Origin: Liolophura sinensis
Taxonomy: Eukaryota > Mollusca > Polyplacophora > Chitonida > Chitonidae
Length of the DNA stretch: 64,000 bases
Direction of reading: 5' to 3'
Assembly: GCF_032854445.1 (NCBI RefSeq)
Contig: NC_088307.1
Location: forward strand, 1,490,001-1,554,000
Shown here: in pieces, positions 8,333 through 19,334 of the stretch
Position numbering within the stretch: the stretch's first letter is position 1
Layout: every line of letters starts with the position of its first letter
The notes under the pieces: model-generated
Database searches by the model: none
Told to the model about the DNA's origin: nothing
What the model saw: only the letters and a program-made list of their open reading frames with translations
Made by a program: the position numbers and the translations under genes

Positions 8333-11300
8333 GGATGTCCATTCCAGCCCATCCTGCGGGCGCCGCATCTCTATGGCCATAAGCCAACGTGTGAACACAC
8401 CATCGGCGGTCCAGCGCTTACTATCGAAAGGGGACGGTGAGACCTTATTCAGGTGCTGTCCGTAGATATGGTGGCGCTCTGATCGCAGCACGTCCATACC
8501 GTGACGGTATTCTCGAAGAGGGCCTCTTTGTACTGCTTATGGCGGATGCGCTTTTCCACAACTCCCTTTTTCACGCCCTTGGCCTTCTTAATGTTGGCTC
8601 CACCTGCCTCCACAATGGAGTACATCTTGGGACGCAGACCAATGTATTCGGCGATCGGCCGCCCCGCGCACTCGTCCTTCATTTTCCCCAAGACCTTCAT
8701 ATTTGCTACGCTGTGCAGGAAGTGGCCTTGTGGGTAACCTGAGGTGTCGTACAGGTTTGCATTCTCAGCCATACCCCTATAAACATCCTCAGTCTGAATC
8801 TCGAGTAGCAGACTATCTGTGTCAGTGTAGAGGAGCTGGCAGCGCTCTCCGTACTGGGCCTTCATGTGGTTGTAGTAGAAGTCGTACATCAGGTGCTTTG
8901 AGAGATCTAGAATGCTCATGCCCACGTAGATAGGTCGGTTTAGGACTAGACGGGTCTTGTGCATCTGAATCGCTGCGAGGTCATCATCAAATATGTTTGC
9001 CGGTGCGAAGCTCGGGCTGGCTATTAAGCGTCGGAGCTTGTCGTCTTCTCCAGAGCATACCAGCTTGACGTCCACACGCTTCCGAATGTTCTCCATGGTT
9101 TTTCCGAAGACCGAGTTGTTCATTAGCTTGCACAGGTCCTTCTCGAATTTACTCGCGGCCGTTTTTCGGAGCTCGGCGTTCATCCTGACATAGGGTTCCA
9201 TCCAAGGGCTCTGGGCGAATCTCAGGGCCCGGTCAACCTTTGTCAGGTGCATTCCCAGAGATAGATACAGCTGTAGGTTCCGGTAGTGCAGGACGTACCG
9301 TTCCTTGTTGCGGAGGTTGGGGACCAGCTTTTCGACCTCGGTAGGCGCTTTCTTGCCGAGAAGGCCGTGCTGATAGTCTGACATCCACTACTTCTCGACC
9401 ACCAGACGCTCCGGGGCTAATGGGTAGCCGTTATGTGCGTTATGTAGGTCGGCCAGATACTCTAGGTTGACCTCGAGGATGTAACCAGAAGGACTGTCGT
9501 TGGGGTGGGTAGCAATCGTTTCACCGAGACGCGGCGCGTCACTTACCCACTGAAAGCCGCCCGTCGGAAGAACTCATAGCCCAGCCATATAGATTATTGG
9601 CGTCTAGGTATTGGATGTAGCTGTTAGGACTTTCGGGGTTGTATCCCTCCACCTGCGGATTATTGGCTTTGGCGTGTCGCTTACTTACCATGGAGATTCC
9701 TCCTCGCAACCCCTTCTCAATAAAGAAATTTTGGTCATAGTCCGTCAACAGCTCCAGCTCTACCCCGGTCTTCTTGAACAGCGCATCCCACGAGAGAACT
9801 GGGCTCGTAAAGTAGTGAGCGGGGTCCAGTCCATACTGCCGTAAACAAGTCTTCCGGAAGGCCTCAAACACATCGGCCAACAGGAGCACGTCTGTGCGGC
9901 AGTAAAGGTCTGTGTAGTCTCCCAGATTGGTGCAGTCAAATACCTTCCATACCTGTTGAGCGTGGATGTAGTCCTCATCGCTAATGCCTCCGACTTTGAG
10001 CTTACTGTAGAAAGCCTCTTTGAGTGGGAGACTGGACTCGTCGAAGCGCTCCCAGGAGTCCATATACTCATAGGGGTAGACACCCTTGCGCATGAGTAGC
10101 TTTCGTTTTTCTTCGGCGGGCTCATACCGGGCTGTGATGTGGAAAGCCTCAGGTTTGTTGGCCTCAACCAGATTGTCAAGGGAAGTCGGTAAGAATTGAA
10201 CGCTGTCGATGAAGCGGAGCTGCCCCAGCGAGAAGGAGATGTAATTTTCCGTGTTGTTGGGGATGCAGGAGATGCGGCCCTCCACCTTACTTATGGCTTG
10301 CATCAGGAGGTGCCCGTCGTAGCCCCGTAGGTTGTGGAAGACTACTGGTATGGCTGTCTTGAGACCCAGCCACAACTTTAGGTTGCATACGTTATGGGCC
10401 GCGCCTCTGGTGATATGGCAGTGATCGCGCACAGAATCGACGCCTAGAGGTTTCTCACACACGTGACAGGTTGTGGCGTTGTTGTGGGCCTGCCAGTCTT
10501 GGGGAGTGATCCTCATGGCTATAGGGTTGGCTAGAACATTTTTGATTTCCTGCTCCTCCTGTTGGAGAGCTCTGAGGAAGTGTTCCGTCGCGTTAGGGCC
10601 TCTGTATTCCACGGGGCGTTTTGTGTGGCCGTTGCAACGCACCACAACATAGCAGTAACTGCAGGGCTCGTGGTGCTTAGTCTTTTGAGTGCTACTCTCT
10701 GTGGGGCTGGGCGGCGGGCCTTCAACCTTTTTGGTCAGAGCCTCGAAGTCGGCATATATGATGAACGGACCCGGTAGCTGTTTGTGGTGGTTCTGGAAGG
10801 AGAACTTGTTTTCCGCCTCCTGGGGCATTTTCACCCTCACCGCCATCTGGCCAATCCCTCGGCATTCCGGCTTATGCGCCTCGAGCAGGTCCCCCTTTTT
10901 GTAGCCGTGTAGGCAGCGCTCGCAGAAGTGTTTTGGTGCGATTTGGCGCCTTACTTTCTTGGTATAGGAGCCGATTGAGGTCTTTTATCCACGTATAATG
11001 GAATTTGCCTGCCTTCTCAATCAGCAGCAGATTGATTCGTGGCGTGTCGCCGGGCTGCTTGCTGAGGCGGTGCACGATCACGCCCTTGTCCCACCCGAAC
11101 ACGTTGATGGCGAGGCCGTTCTTTTCCTCCACTTTAGGGATCTGAGAGGTGGGTGTGGGGGCGTCGACCCCCCCAAAGTCAAGACCATCCTTGGTGGGAT
11201 ACTTTGTTGGTCTCTGAGGGTCCCGGGCGGCTGGAAATAAGGCAGACCGGAGTGCCCATCGGAGGTAGTCGTCGTCTTTGTTCTTTATGTTGATGACTGC

Positions 11301-12058
11301 TTTCTTGTTACTCACGGCTGCAGGTAGGGGATGTAGGACCCCCCTTTCAGCGGCTGATACCTTGCAATGTCAAGCCAGAGTGTTTGCACGCTATTTACAG
11401 CCCACCCTGACCCTCGCTGCGTCCATTTTTCTAGCGTCTCCTGGATGGTGGGGAAGACCTTATCTAGAGCCCCATCAATGCCACCGACCTCTAGGGGGGC
11501 CTCCTGTTTGCTGCGGAGTACTGGGCTGGTATACTCTTCACTGCCATCGGCGTGGGCCTTTCGCAGCTGAACCCTGAGGCCTAGTTGGAACTTAACCCCG
11601 CTGAGTGCCAGGATCTCTTCTTCTAGCTTCTGGCGAATAATAGCTCGAATTTCTTCTAAGAAGGGTACGGGGTCCGTCCAAACACCTTCGGGTACGCCCA
11701 TCTGCCAGATCCGGAGGAGATTCCTTATGGCCCTGCCGGTGTTAGTGAATTCTAGTTTCTTTTCACCCTGTATTCCGCCTAGCAGTTCATCCAACTCCTC
11801 GTTACTGAGTAAGTTCTTGTTGTCTTGCTTCAACTCCTCGTTACTTTGGGAGTTCTTGACGTCTTGCTTCAACTCCTCGTTACTTCGGGAGTTCTTGCTG
11901 TCTTGCAGCCGCTTCCACTCAGCCACAGCCGTTTTATACCTGTCGAGGATCCCCTGCAATTCTTCCAAGGCATTGCGGGACCGTGGGTACTTGGGCCGCA
12001 CACCTAGGAGCGTGTCAAACTCCTCCCGTAGTGCTCGCGCTTTTTGATGGTGCCTCAT
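8307..12058 (-). pseudogene. Protein-primed family B DNA polymerase, multiply frameshifted
   Basis: Coding runs leftward from an ATG near 12058 to a stop at 8307, about 1,240 codons. An N-terminal helical region with a repeated SNEELKQD motif is followed by a Cys/His cluster, the 3'-5' exonuclease (YADFEAL; HNLRGYDGHLL; YTDLYCRTDVLLLAD) and the polymerase palm: motif A (YLDANNLYG), motif B (KLMNNSVFGKT) and motif C (LLYTDTDSLLL). These identify a replicative protein-primed polymerase. Frame changes occur near 11325 (C run), 10931-10934 (T4 run), about 9570, about 8495 and about 8385. A TAG lies in frame at 9388-9390. Motifs are intact while the frame is lost, so decay is recent or partly an assembly artefact. 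Confidence 0.92.
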
Positions 12059-12091
12059 TGTACGAGTCGGTGTAACTATGCACACGACTCT

Positions 12092-12370
12092 CTAATTGTA
12101 AATTTCTATAACCGCCAGCCGTTTGAACTCGTCCAAGAAAGCCTTGTGCCTCCACTTCCTTTCACGCGTCTGGACCCTATTATGTCCGCAGGCCATGCAA
12201 AGCCGAAATCGGTATTTAACGCCCCGACCACAGCTAATACATGGCTGGGTGCCAGGACCCTGCCACAGACGGTATAGGTGACCCCCGCAGTACTCCCCCA
12301 GACAACTCTTACCACAGAGCTCCGTGGAGCCGATGAGAAGCAGCCGGCAATTATTGTAACCCTTTCGCAT
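12092..12370 (-). CDS. Cys-rich zinc-ribbon protein of the Polinton
   Basis: Open frame of about 92 residues from an ATG at 12370 (in-frame ATG also at 12409), ending just upstream of the polymerase gene on the same strand. Two Cys clusters are visible: CGKSCLGEYCGGH, then CISCG and CMACGH about ten residues apart. They would bind one or two zinc ions. The C-terminal tail is basic and helical (RKWRHKAFLDEFKRL). It is probably the first gene of the minus-strand block at this end and may be a DNA-binding or regulatory protein acting with the polymerase. The function is inference; no exact family was recognised. Confidence 0.6.
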   Translation of the reverse strand: MRKGYNNCRLLLIGSTELCGKSCLGEYCGGHLYRLWQGPGTQPCISCGRGVKYRFRLCMACGHNRVQTRERKWRHKAFLDEFKRLAVIEIYN

Positions 12371-12423
12371 CTTGTATACACGCTTGGTGTAGAAGCATAC
12401 CTGGTGCAATTGGTATGTCTCAT

Positions 12424-12604
12424 AGAACCCGAGAAGGGGGTGGGAGCCTCATATCAATGTGTGTGTGTAGGCTAGACTTGTAAATAAGCGTGTATGCCTT
12501 GGCTGGGGAAGCAGGGAAAGGGGGGTGGGGGCCTCTTTTTGTTATGGGGAGAGCCCCAAGGGGGGGGGGGGGGATGGCGTGCGCCAGAACCTGTACTCTG
12601 CATA
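12424..12604. other. G-rich junction between Polinton and minisatellite
   Basis: Non-coding stretch with several G runs (including 14-15 consecutive G near 12558-12573) between the last element gene and the 38-bp array. The element's terminal inverted repeat would be expected here, but its partner is not in the window, so it cannot be confirmed. Confidence 0.4.
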
Positions 12605-13150
12605 CTACTGTATCACACCTACACCACAGGCTATCTCCGAGTCATGGCTATCACACCTACACCAGAGGCTATCTCCGAGTCATAGCTATCACACCTACAC
12701 CACAGGCTATCTCCGAGTCATAGATGTCACACATACACCACAGGCTGTCTCCTAGTCATCGATATCACACCTACACCACAGGCTATCTCCGAGTCATAGC
12801 TATCACACCTACGCTACAGATTCCCTCTAAGTCATAGCTATCATACCTACCTCATACGCTACCTCTGAGTCATAGCCATCACACCTACACCACAGGCTAT
12901 CTCCGAGTCATAGATGTCACACCTACACCAAAGGCTATCTCCGAGTCATGACTATCACACCTACACCACAGGGTATCTCCGAGTCATGGCTACCACACCT
13001 ACACCACAGGCTACCTCCGAGTCATAGCTATCACACCTACACCACAGGATATCTCCGAGTCATGGCTATAGTATCTACTATGTCATAGGCTATCTCTGAG
13101 TTATAGTTTTAATACCTACCTACGTCATACGGTATCTCCGAGTCATAACT
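12605..13150. repeat. Minisatellite, 38-bp unit, about 14 copies
   Basis: Imperfect tandem copies containing 'tatcacacctacaccacagg' followed by 'ctatctccgagtcata'. Consecutive copies start 38 bases apart (for example 12611 and 12649). Divergence rises toward the right end. Confidence 0.95.
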
Positions 13151-13965
13151 TTCCGCCTATAGTCTTGCATTTGGCACATCCAACCATACTTTTCCTGCAC
13201 TTGGTAAGCACCAAGTTCGCGTGCAGCCAATCACTATATTTGCCGCCTTTTGAACAGCGTATCAATCTCATCTAGCAAAGGGTACATATATGGACATTGT
13301 ATCAAGTGGTCAGGTGCTCATACAAATCCTGACGTAGCGACCACGTAGGCCTGCAGTACTGAGACTACACAAGTTCAATTTCGAACATGTTTCGAGAGCC
13401 CTACGCAGGAAAACGCCGTCTTCACCTTGTCAACACTAAGCTTCATGCGACAGAGACGAAGCTCATAGCCGCACCAGCAGTGTGGCTCCAACGTCTGCCG
13501 CCATTCCGAGAGCATGGACTCGGAGAAAAATTACGGTGGATCGGTGTCAAGATCCCTAATGCTGGCTTTCCAAAGGCGCAGCTAGTGTCTTTTGTGACAG
13601 TTGAATATTTATTATATGCATTATATTATGTGTATGTAATTATTTATATGTATGTAGTCGAATATAGACCAGCCTTACACCACAGGTCGACTCAAGGGCT
13701 TCATGCAGCCTTACACCACGGGCCGACCCAAGAGCTGCATGTCTTTATGCCGTTGATTAGCTAATCCCAGGTACATCTGGGATTCATTTACTACTGGTAC
13801 TGACCTGTTCTGTAGTATTCGCATTGGAACGCAGTGAATTTGTGTGCACCGGACACTGCATTGGGCATGCCGCCTATTACGCGGTCTTCACACTAAAGGC
13901 TTCCCACCTTGAGAGCTGTGTGCGTACCAGGCTTTTCCAAATTCCCTGTCAAGGTCATCTGATCC
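13151..13965. other. Non-coding stretch, no supported gene
   Basis: Includes a 7-bp-arm hairpin (acttggt/accaagt near 13199-13216) and an AT-rich patch near 13600-13660. An ORF at 13387-13764 has no recognisable domain, and its C-terminal half is low complexity, so it is not annotated. Confidence 0.5.
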
Positions 13966-14790
13966 ATAATCGGGAGAACTTCCACCATCCAACTGCGGCC
14001 ACCATATTTGATCCATTATCGGGAGAACTTCCACCATCCAACTGCGGCCACCATATTTGATCCATTATCGGGAGAACTTCCACCATCCCACCGTGGCCAC
14101 CATATTTGATCCATTATCGGGAGGAGTTCTACCATCCCACCGCGGCCACCATATTTGATCCATTATCAGGAGGAGCTCCACCATACCACCGCCGCCACCA
14201 TATTTGATCCATTATCGGGAGAACTTCCACCATCCCACCGCGGCCACCGAATGGAGTTCCACCATCCCTCTGCGGCCGCGATATTTGATTCATTATCGGG
14301 AGAACTTCCACCATCCCACCACGGCAACCATATTTGATCCATTCTCAGGAGGAGCTCCACCATATCTGATCCATTCCACCATCCCACCGCGGCCACCGAA
14401 TGGAGTTCCACCATCCCACCGCGGCCACCATATTTGATCCATTATCGGGAGAACTTCCACCATCCCACCGCGGCCACCATATTTGATCCATTATCGGGAG
14501 AACTTCCACCATCCCACCGCCGCCACCATATTTGATGCATTATCGGGAGAACTTCCACCATCCCACCGCGGCCACCATATTTGATCCATTATCGGGAGAA
14601 CTTCCACCATCCCACCGCCGCCACCATATTTGATCCATGATCATGAGAACTTCCACCATCCCACCGCCTCCACCATATTTGATCCATTATCATGAGAACT
14701 TCCACCATCCCACCGCGGCCACCATATTTGATCCATTATCGGGAGAACTTTCACCATCCCACCGCGGCCATCTGATCCATTATCTAATCC
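13966..14790. repeat. Minisatellite, 49-bp unit, about 16 copies
   Basis: Tandem copies containing 'catatttgatccattatcgg' and 'cttccaccatcccaccg'. Starts at 14003, 14052 and 14101 show the 49-base period. A few copies are truncated (for example around 14250 and 14370-14400). Confidence 0.95.
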
Positions 14791-15225
14791 CATACCAGGA
14801 CTTCGCCTGCTACTCCAGAACCGCACGTAAGAGACATTTTGAAAACCATGACTTCAGCTCCTCAGCTAGGTACTCGTTTATTGTGGAAATGTGTTATAGT
14901 TGTAGAATGTTAATTTTCGGTATAGTATTATTGTCATTAATTTAGACGGGCGTCATGTCCTTTGTGCTCACTGTTGATAACTCGGAGCACTTTATACACG
15001 ATAATGCAGGCAAAGACGGTGTTCACGTAGGCCAACTCGCTCAAATTCTGTGCCATATTAACGACCTACACTGGGATAAATTACCTGAGAAAAGGACGGA
15101 TCCAGTGCAGCCCGCACGCAGAAGAATCTCCGTCCGGCACCACCGCACTTGGTGACCCATCATACATCGGGATTTGCGACTTGTGTTGACAACCAGTAGT
15201 TCACTCAGCATTTTCCGATACCTTT
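14791..15225. other. Non-coding stretch, nothing recognised
   Basis: Unique sequence between two minisatellites. No ORF with recognisable domains, no RNA gene and no repeat seen. Confidence 0.5.
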
Positions 15226-15306
15226 CGATGGGCGGGTAACTCCACTGCGACTTAGGGCGGGTAACTCCACTGTGACTCAGGGCGGGTAACTCCACTGTGA
15301 CTTAGG
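15226..15306. repeat. Short tandem repeat, 25-bp unit, three copies
   Basis: Three adjacent copies of a 25-base unit starting 'gggcgggtaactccactg'. Confidence 0.9.
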
Positions 15307-15499
15307 GTAACAGTTAATGCAACTCGTTAATCATTACTGACCACAGATCTGGGTCCTTACTAAGAGGACTGGGCCGGACAGTCTAACCCGGCGGACATAG
15401 AGGTGTTAAGTTACCACAAGCCATGAGATCTTAGCGAGGCCATAGTGCCTAAACCAGTACCTCTTCTGTTACCACCTCGCTGGAGCTTCATACACGCCG

Positions 15500-15800
15500 G
15501 AATCTGTTCATACTCCACATCACTGACCGAAGGGGGCAACTCCGGGTTTGGTAAAAAAAAAAAAGCGCAACTCCAAGTTTGGTACAACAATCGCTGCACG
15601 TCACTTACCGACGGAGTCAACTCCAAGTTTGGTACAACTAGCGCTACACATCACTTACCGACGGGGGCAACTCCGAGTTTGGTAGAACAAGCGCTGCACG
15701 TCACTTGCCGACGGGATCAACTCCAAGTTCGGTACGAAAAGCTCTGCATGTCATTTACTGACGCGCAACTCCGAATTTGGTACAACAAGCGCTGCACGTT
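15500..15800. repeat. Degenerate tandem repeat, about 50-bp unit, five to six copies
   Basis: Diverged copies around 'cacttaccgacgg', 'caactccaagtttggtac' and 'gcgctgcacgt'. One copy holds a 12-base A run near 15553. Confidence 0.8.
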
Positions 15801-15865
15801 GGGGGCCAGTTCAACAGATGCAGGTGATTTACCGACCATTGGCAAAGGTGGCAACTTCCAGCGGC

Positions 15866-15905
15866 CACGTATGGCAGAATTGGTTAACGCACAACCCGCG
15901 GAATG
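15866..15905 (+). mobile_element. Possible SINE 5' head fragment
   Basis: The stretch 'cagaattggttaacgcaca' resembles the box A region of the tRNA-derived SINE at 17231. No SINE body follows, so this is a truncated piece or a chance match. Confidence 0.3.
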
Positions 15906-16181
15906 GGAATAGAACAGATACTAACCGCATTATTCCACATCGAAACCAGAGAATCCCAACAGGTGAGACTTTTAAAACTCATCTGAATATTCATAAGTGA
16001 CAACTGAAAAGCATCCTTTGGGACTTTCCCCTGGGCTGCCCATGTGATTTGCCTGACCTTCCAAATGCTATTCAATTAAGGAATGGTTACAGGGGACAGT
16101 TAATCGTGCTGGTTACTTTCTATACCAGATATTAAGTTGATCAGTTGAGGACAATACGGACATACATGTACCTCGTCCGTT

Positions 16182-19100
16182 ATGGATAGCAACGCTACTC
16201 AAACTGGAGATATTTGGAGGACAAGCTTTACCGCCAGAGTTATAGTCTCTGTCATCTTCGGGAGCATCATTCCCATTGGCATTATCGGCAATATGTTGGT
16301 CATTAGTCTGATAGTGCTGGTGAAGAAGCTGCATTCAGTGGTGAACCTGTGTCTGGGCTGTCTGGCTGTGGTGGACCTGATGGTGCTGGTCTTCTTGCCT
16401 ATTCTCCCGTGGCTTTATCTTTACGATATGGGACACTCATCTTTAGGACGAAGCTTCTGTAAGTTCTTTAGAGATAATTAAGTTAATAAATAAATAAATA
16501 AATTTAAATAAATAAGTAACGGCACTTTCTTTAGGAAGTAACTTTTGTAAGTATATTACGAATTTGCATGATATTTTTTCAAAATTTTGACACCGTGAAA
16601 TTGATCGTATTTGGTTTAATGATAGTAGGCGTCACTATCGTTGAGGCTGCAAAAGTATGCCGGGGTACGTCAGGTAGCTGAACAATGGTGGCGGTATTCT
16701 TCTTGCTATGTCCCACCTTTAACCCATAATCCGCTATCCTCCTCGGTCTTATGTATTCGTTTATTCCATTGGTGTTTTACTTCATACTCAATTTAATTAA
16801 AGACGCACATCGTACAGAGAAAGATCAAAGCAGCGACGACAGTGTGATAGATGGAAAACGGCAACACCAACCGGTCAAACTCCGCCTCTTGTCAATTTAG
16901 AAATAGAGTTTATTTCAGTCCATGTTCAGTCCACCAGCAGGATCCTGGTTTATGCAGGACTACAATATCTTTATAGACCTACAGCATACAGAGTAAACAA
17001 GACTAGTGACGACAGTGTGGTAGCTGGCAAATGGTAACAGATTACCGGTAAAATTCGGCCTCTTGTTGATTTACATCACTCAGGGTTTTGTTCCAACTCT
17101 TCGTGTAAATGCATAAATAGTAGCAATTTGCACGCCCGCTAGCACCACCATTTAGGCAGAATTAGGGGAAATAAATGCAATAATGTTAATTGCAATTTAT
17201 TAGACGCCTGTGGTGAAAATGCTAAAAGTAAATGGGGGCCTTCGTGGCTCAGTTGGTTAGCGCACTAGCGCAGCGTAATGAACCAGGAGTCTCTCACCAA
17301 TGCGGTCGCTTTGAGTTCAAGTCCAGCTCATGCTGGCCTCCTCTCCGGCCGTATGTGGGAAGGTCTGCCAGCAATCTGCGGATGGTCGTGGGTTTCTGCC
17401 GGGCTCTGCCCGGTTTCCTCCCACCATAATGCTGGCCGCTGTCGTATAAGTGAAATATTCTTGAGTACGGCGTAAAACACCAAACAATTAAATAAATAAA
17501 TGTAAATGCCAAATAAAAATGTAAATGCTCAAATGTAACTACTTAGACCTTCTCTAGCTCTATGATATAAACAATGATGGGCAACGAAAGTAGGTTTAAC
17601 ATATAGCTATGCATGTAGCGACGCCGTGTCCTGCCTGCTTTAAACTATCTGTATGTAGCAAAGGCTGTAAAAGACATTTATCCACCTTCTTTGGATTTAA
17701 AAGAAACCATAAACACTCCATAAGGTACAACTTATCTGGACTTATGTTTGTACAAAAGCCAGAACGGTTCCTCCCTCGCAGACTTTACGCTGTTAATTTT
17801 CGTGGAATTGATTTCACGACATGGCGTGTACATATTTCGCCTTGTAGCATTTGTTAGATCCTTCGTGTTATGTGACGATTTCAATCAACGTCACAAGTTA
17901 TTACTGCAAAAACTTGTGTGTCAAGTTTATATAATCAAACGCCTTCAGGTTAAGTTTTACTACAGGTATAATTCTCTTAAAAGTAAATGTGGACACAACT
18001 TGCAGAAACTCTGGCGCTCTACTTCATGATTGTGTCTAATTTCGCTTTAACCTAGACTAGAACTGAAAATTCATCATGCTGAATTAGATCGCCATGTCGG
18101 ATATATGAACATTTACAGTCAAAGCGCAACTGAGATGCATAGTCTGTTATCCACAAGTGATATTCAAGCACGGTACACGATCTGAATACTGATTTCACTC
18201 AGTTACCTAGAACATACCTTGTGTCTTTCCTACATCACTAAAACTGCTGACTACTTTTCTTTACATGATTCCGTCCTACTTTTGTACTATAAATACTTTC
18301 TTAGCTCTTTGGTACTTTGTATTATACGCTGCTTTTGAGAATTGGTCGTCCGATTATTTATCTGTAACGTTCTTATTGGTTGACGGCTGGTGTACGAATG
18401 TCTGTCTTCAAGGGTTTTCAGATATATCCGACATGATCCATAGCTTGGCTCTTTGACATTGTTCTTATGGTTTAGCACTTTCCTTTCTTTGTTGTATTTT
18501 CATTGGTCTAAATTTGTCTAATTTGCATACTGACTGAGTTTTAATATTTTTTCTGCTTCTCAGGTTTCAAAAATTGTGATCCATGTTTCTCCTTTTTTTA
18601 AAGACCTTGTGTTTTCGATTGCAGGTTTTTTCCTAAATTGTATGGATAAACCTGTCCTGGTCTGCTCCGTTTTAATTTCCCTGCTGATCGGAGTTGAGCG
18701 CTACACGCTTGTGTGTCATCCACTGAAGTCAATGGGATGGTGGACATGGAAGAAAGTCTGTCTGGCGCTGGTTGTCATCTTCGTGGTTTCTGTTGGGGCG
18801 GCCGTACCTTATGGATTCTTCATCGGATACCAGAAGGTTGTTATGTCTGACAATACCACAAGAGCAATCTGTTACCTTTCCCAGAGAAATAATTTGGTGG
18901 TTCACTACGAATTAGTATTGTCTTGTGCTGCCTTTTTCTTACCAATTCCCCTTTTGATCTGGTTGTACGGAAAGATGATCATGTCGCTGAAAACAAAGGT
19001 GCCGCAGAGGAACGACGCTCAAGGAGGCGGTGGGAGAGGTGCAGCAAAGTCACGTTCTCAAGTCGCCCTGATGCTCGTGGTGGTCCTCACAGTGTTTATT

Positions 19101-19334
19101 ATCTGCAATTTACCGCTTCATATATACACTGTGCTGCATTTTTGTACCCCTCAAGTTATCTCTTTAATGAACAGTAAGACACAATTTATTGTCAACTGGC
19201 TTCTACGGATATTATTGTACGTGAACCACGCCTCAAACCCTGTTGTCTATTTTCTGATGACTGACAGTTTTCGCCAAGCGTTTAAGTCTGTATTCTGTAG
19301 ATGTCGCACAGTCAACCAGAGTTATGGCGGGTAG
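16182..19334 (+). CDS. Class A (rhodopsin-like) GPCR, peptide-receptor type, two exons
   Basis: Exon 1 is 16182-16458 and exon 2 is 18625-19334. The intron has GTAAGT at its 5' end and TTGCAG at its 3' end. Joined, they give 328 residues. The splice splits a Cys codon (T|GT), the conserved Cys at the start of TM3; Arg of the ERY motif then falls exactly 25 residues later, as expected. Visible features are an N-terminal glycosylation site (NAT), GN in TM1, LAVVD in TM2, ERY after TM3, an extracellular loop 2 Cys, Pro and Tyr in TM5, CNLP in TM6 and NPVVY in TM7, with a Cys-containing tail. CNLP instead of CWxP and the lack of the usual TM4 Trp are unusual. The receptor would sit in the plasma membrane and signal through G proteins. 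The ligand is unknown; a neuropeptide is a guess. Confidence 0.92.
17040..17215 (+). repeat. Dispersed repeat family A, copy in GPCR intron
   Basis: Shares ordered blocks with 52700-52910 and 60965-61130: 'cctcttgt', a 'cagggtttt'-like block, 'gtaaatgcataaatagtag', 'ctagcacca', 'agaattagg' and 'tttattagacgcc'. No coding capacity. Class unknown. Confidence 0.7.
17231..17500 (+). mobile_element. tRNA-derived SINE, full length, in GPCR intron
   Basis: The 5' head has tRNA-like promoter boxes: A box 'gtggctcagttggttagcgc' and B box-like 'gagttcaagtccag'. A conserved body with 'ggatggtcgtgggtttc' follows, then the tail 'gaaatattcttgagtacg' and a short TAAA-type end. A 'gtaaatg' repeat on both flanks is a probable target-site duplication. 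Confidence 0.9.
17990..18440 (+). repeat. Dispersed repeat family B, copy in GPCR intron
   Basis: Closely similar in block order to 60075-60560 and, in its first part, to 20205-20300. Shared blocks include 'cttcatgattgtgt', 'tgaattagatcg', 'caactgagat', 'ctttcttag' and 'ggttgacggctgg'. No open frame is conserved between copies. Class unknown. Confidence 0.7.

Larger units (their letters stand above)
1..12480. mobile_element. Polinton/Maverick element, degenerate, left end outside window
   Basis: About 12.5 kb of compact coding DNA, more GC-rich than the flank. It holds a double jelly-roll capsid-type protein, an A32/FtsK-type packaging ATPase, a retrovirus-like integrase, a protein-primed family B polymerase and at least eight small proteins. 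That combination defines Polintons. Gene blocks alternate in strand: minus (1-1000), plus (993-2276), minus (2250-3607), plus (3634-8332), minus (8307-12370). Neighbouring genes overlap or abut at most borders. The copy is broken: frameshifts in the capsid, ATPase, a small gene and the polymerase, and in-frame stops in the integrase, the polymerase and another small gene. I saw no terminal inverted repeat or target-site duplication, and no adenain-like protease. The right border is placed where coding sequence gives way to G-rich DNA and a minisatellite, so it is approximate. Confidence 0.92.

Noticed and set aside
1-12480. Free adenovirus-like or giant-virus contig rather than an integrated element
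   Set aside because: The integrase, pervasive lesions and direct continuity with SINE- and minisatellite-rich host DNA favour an integrated, decaying element.
13387-13764. 125-residue ORF
   Set aside because: No domain; its C-terminal half is low complexity in AT-rich DNA; no splice or promoter context.
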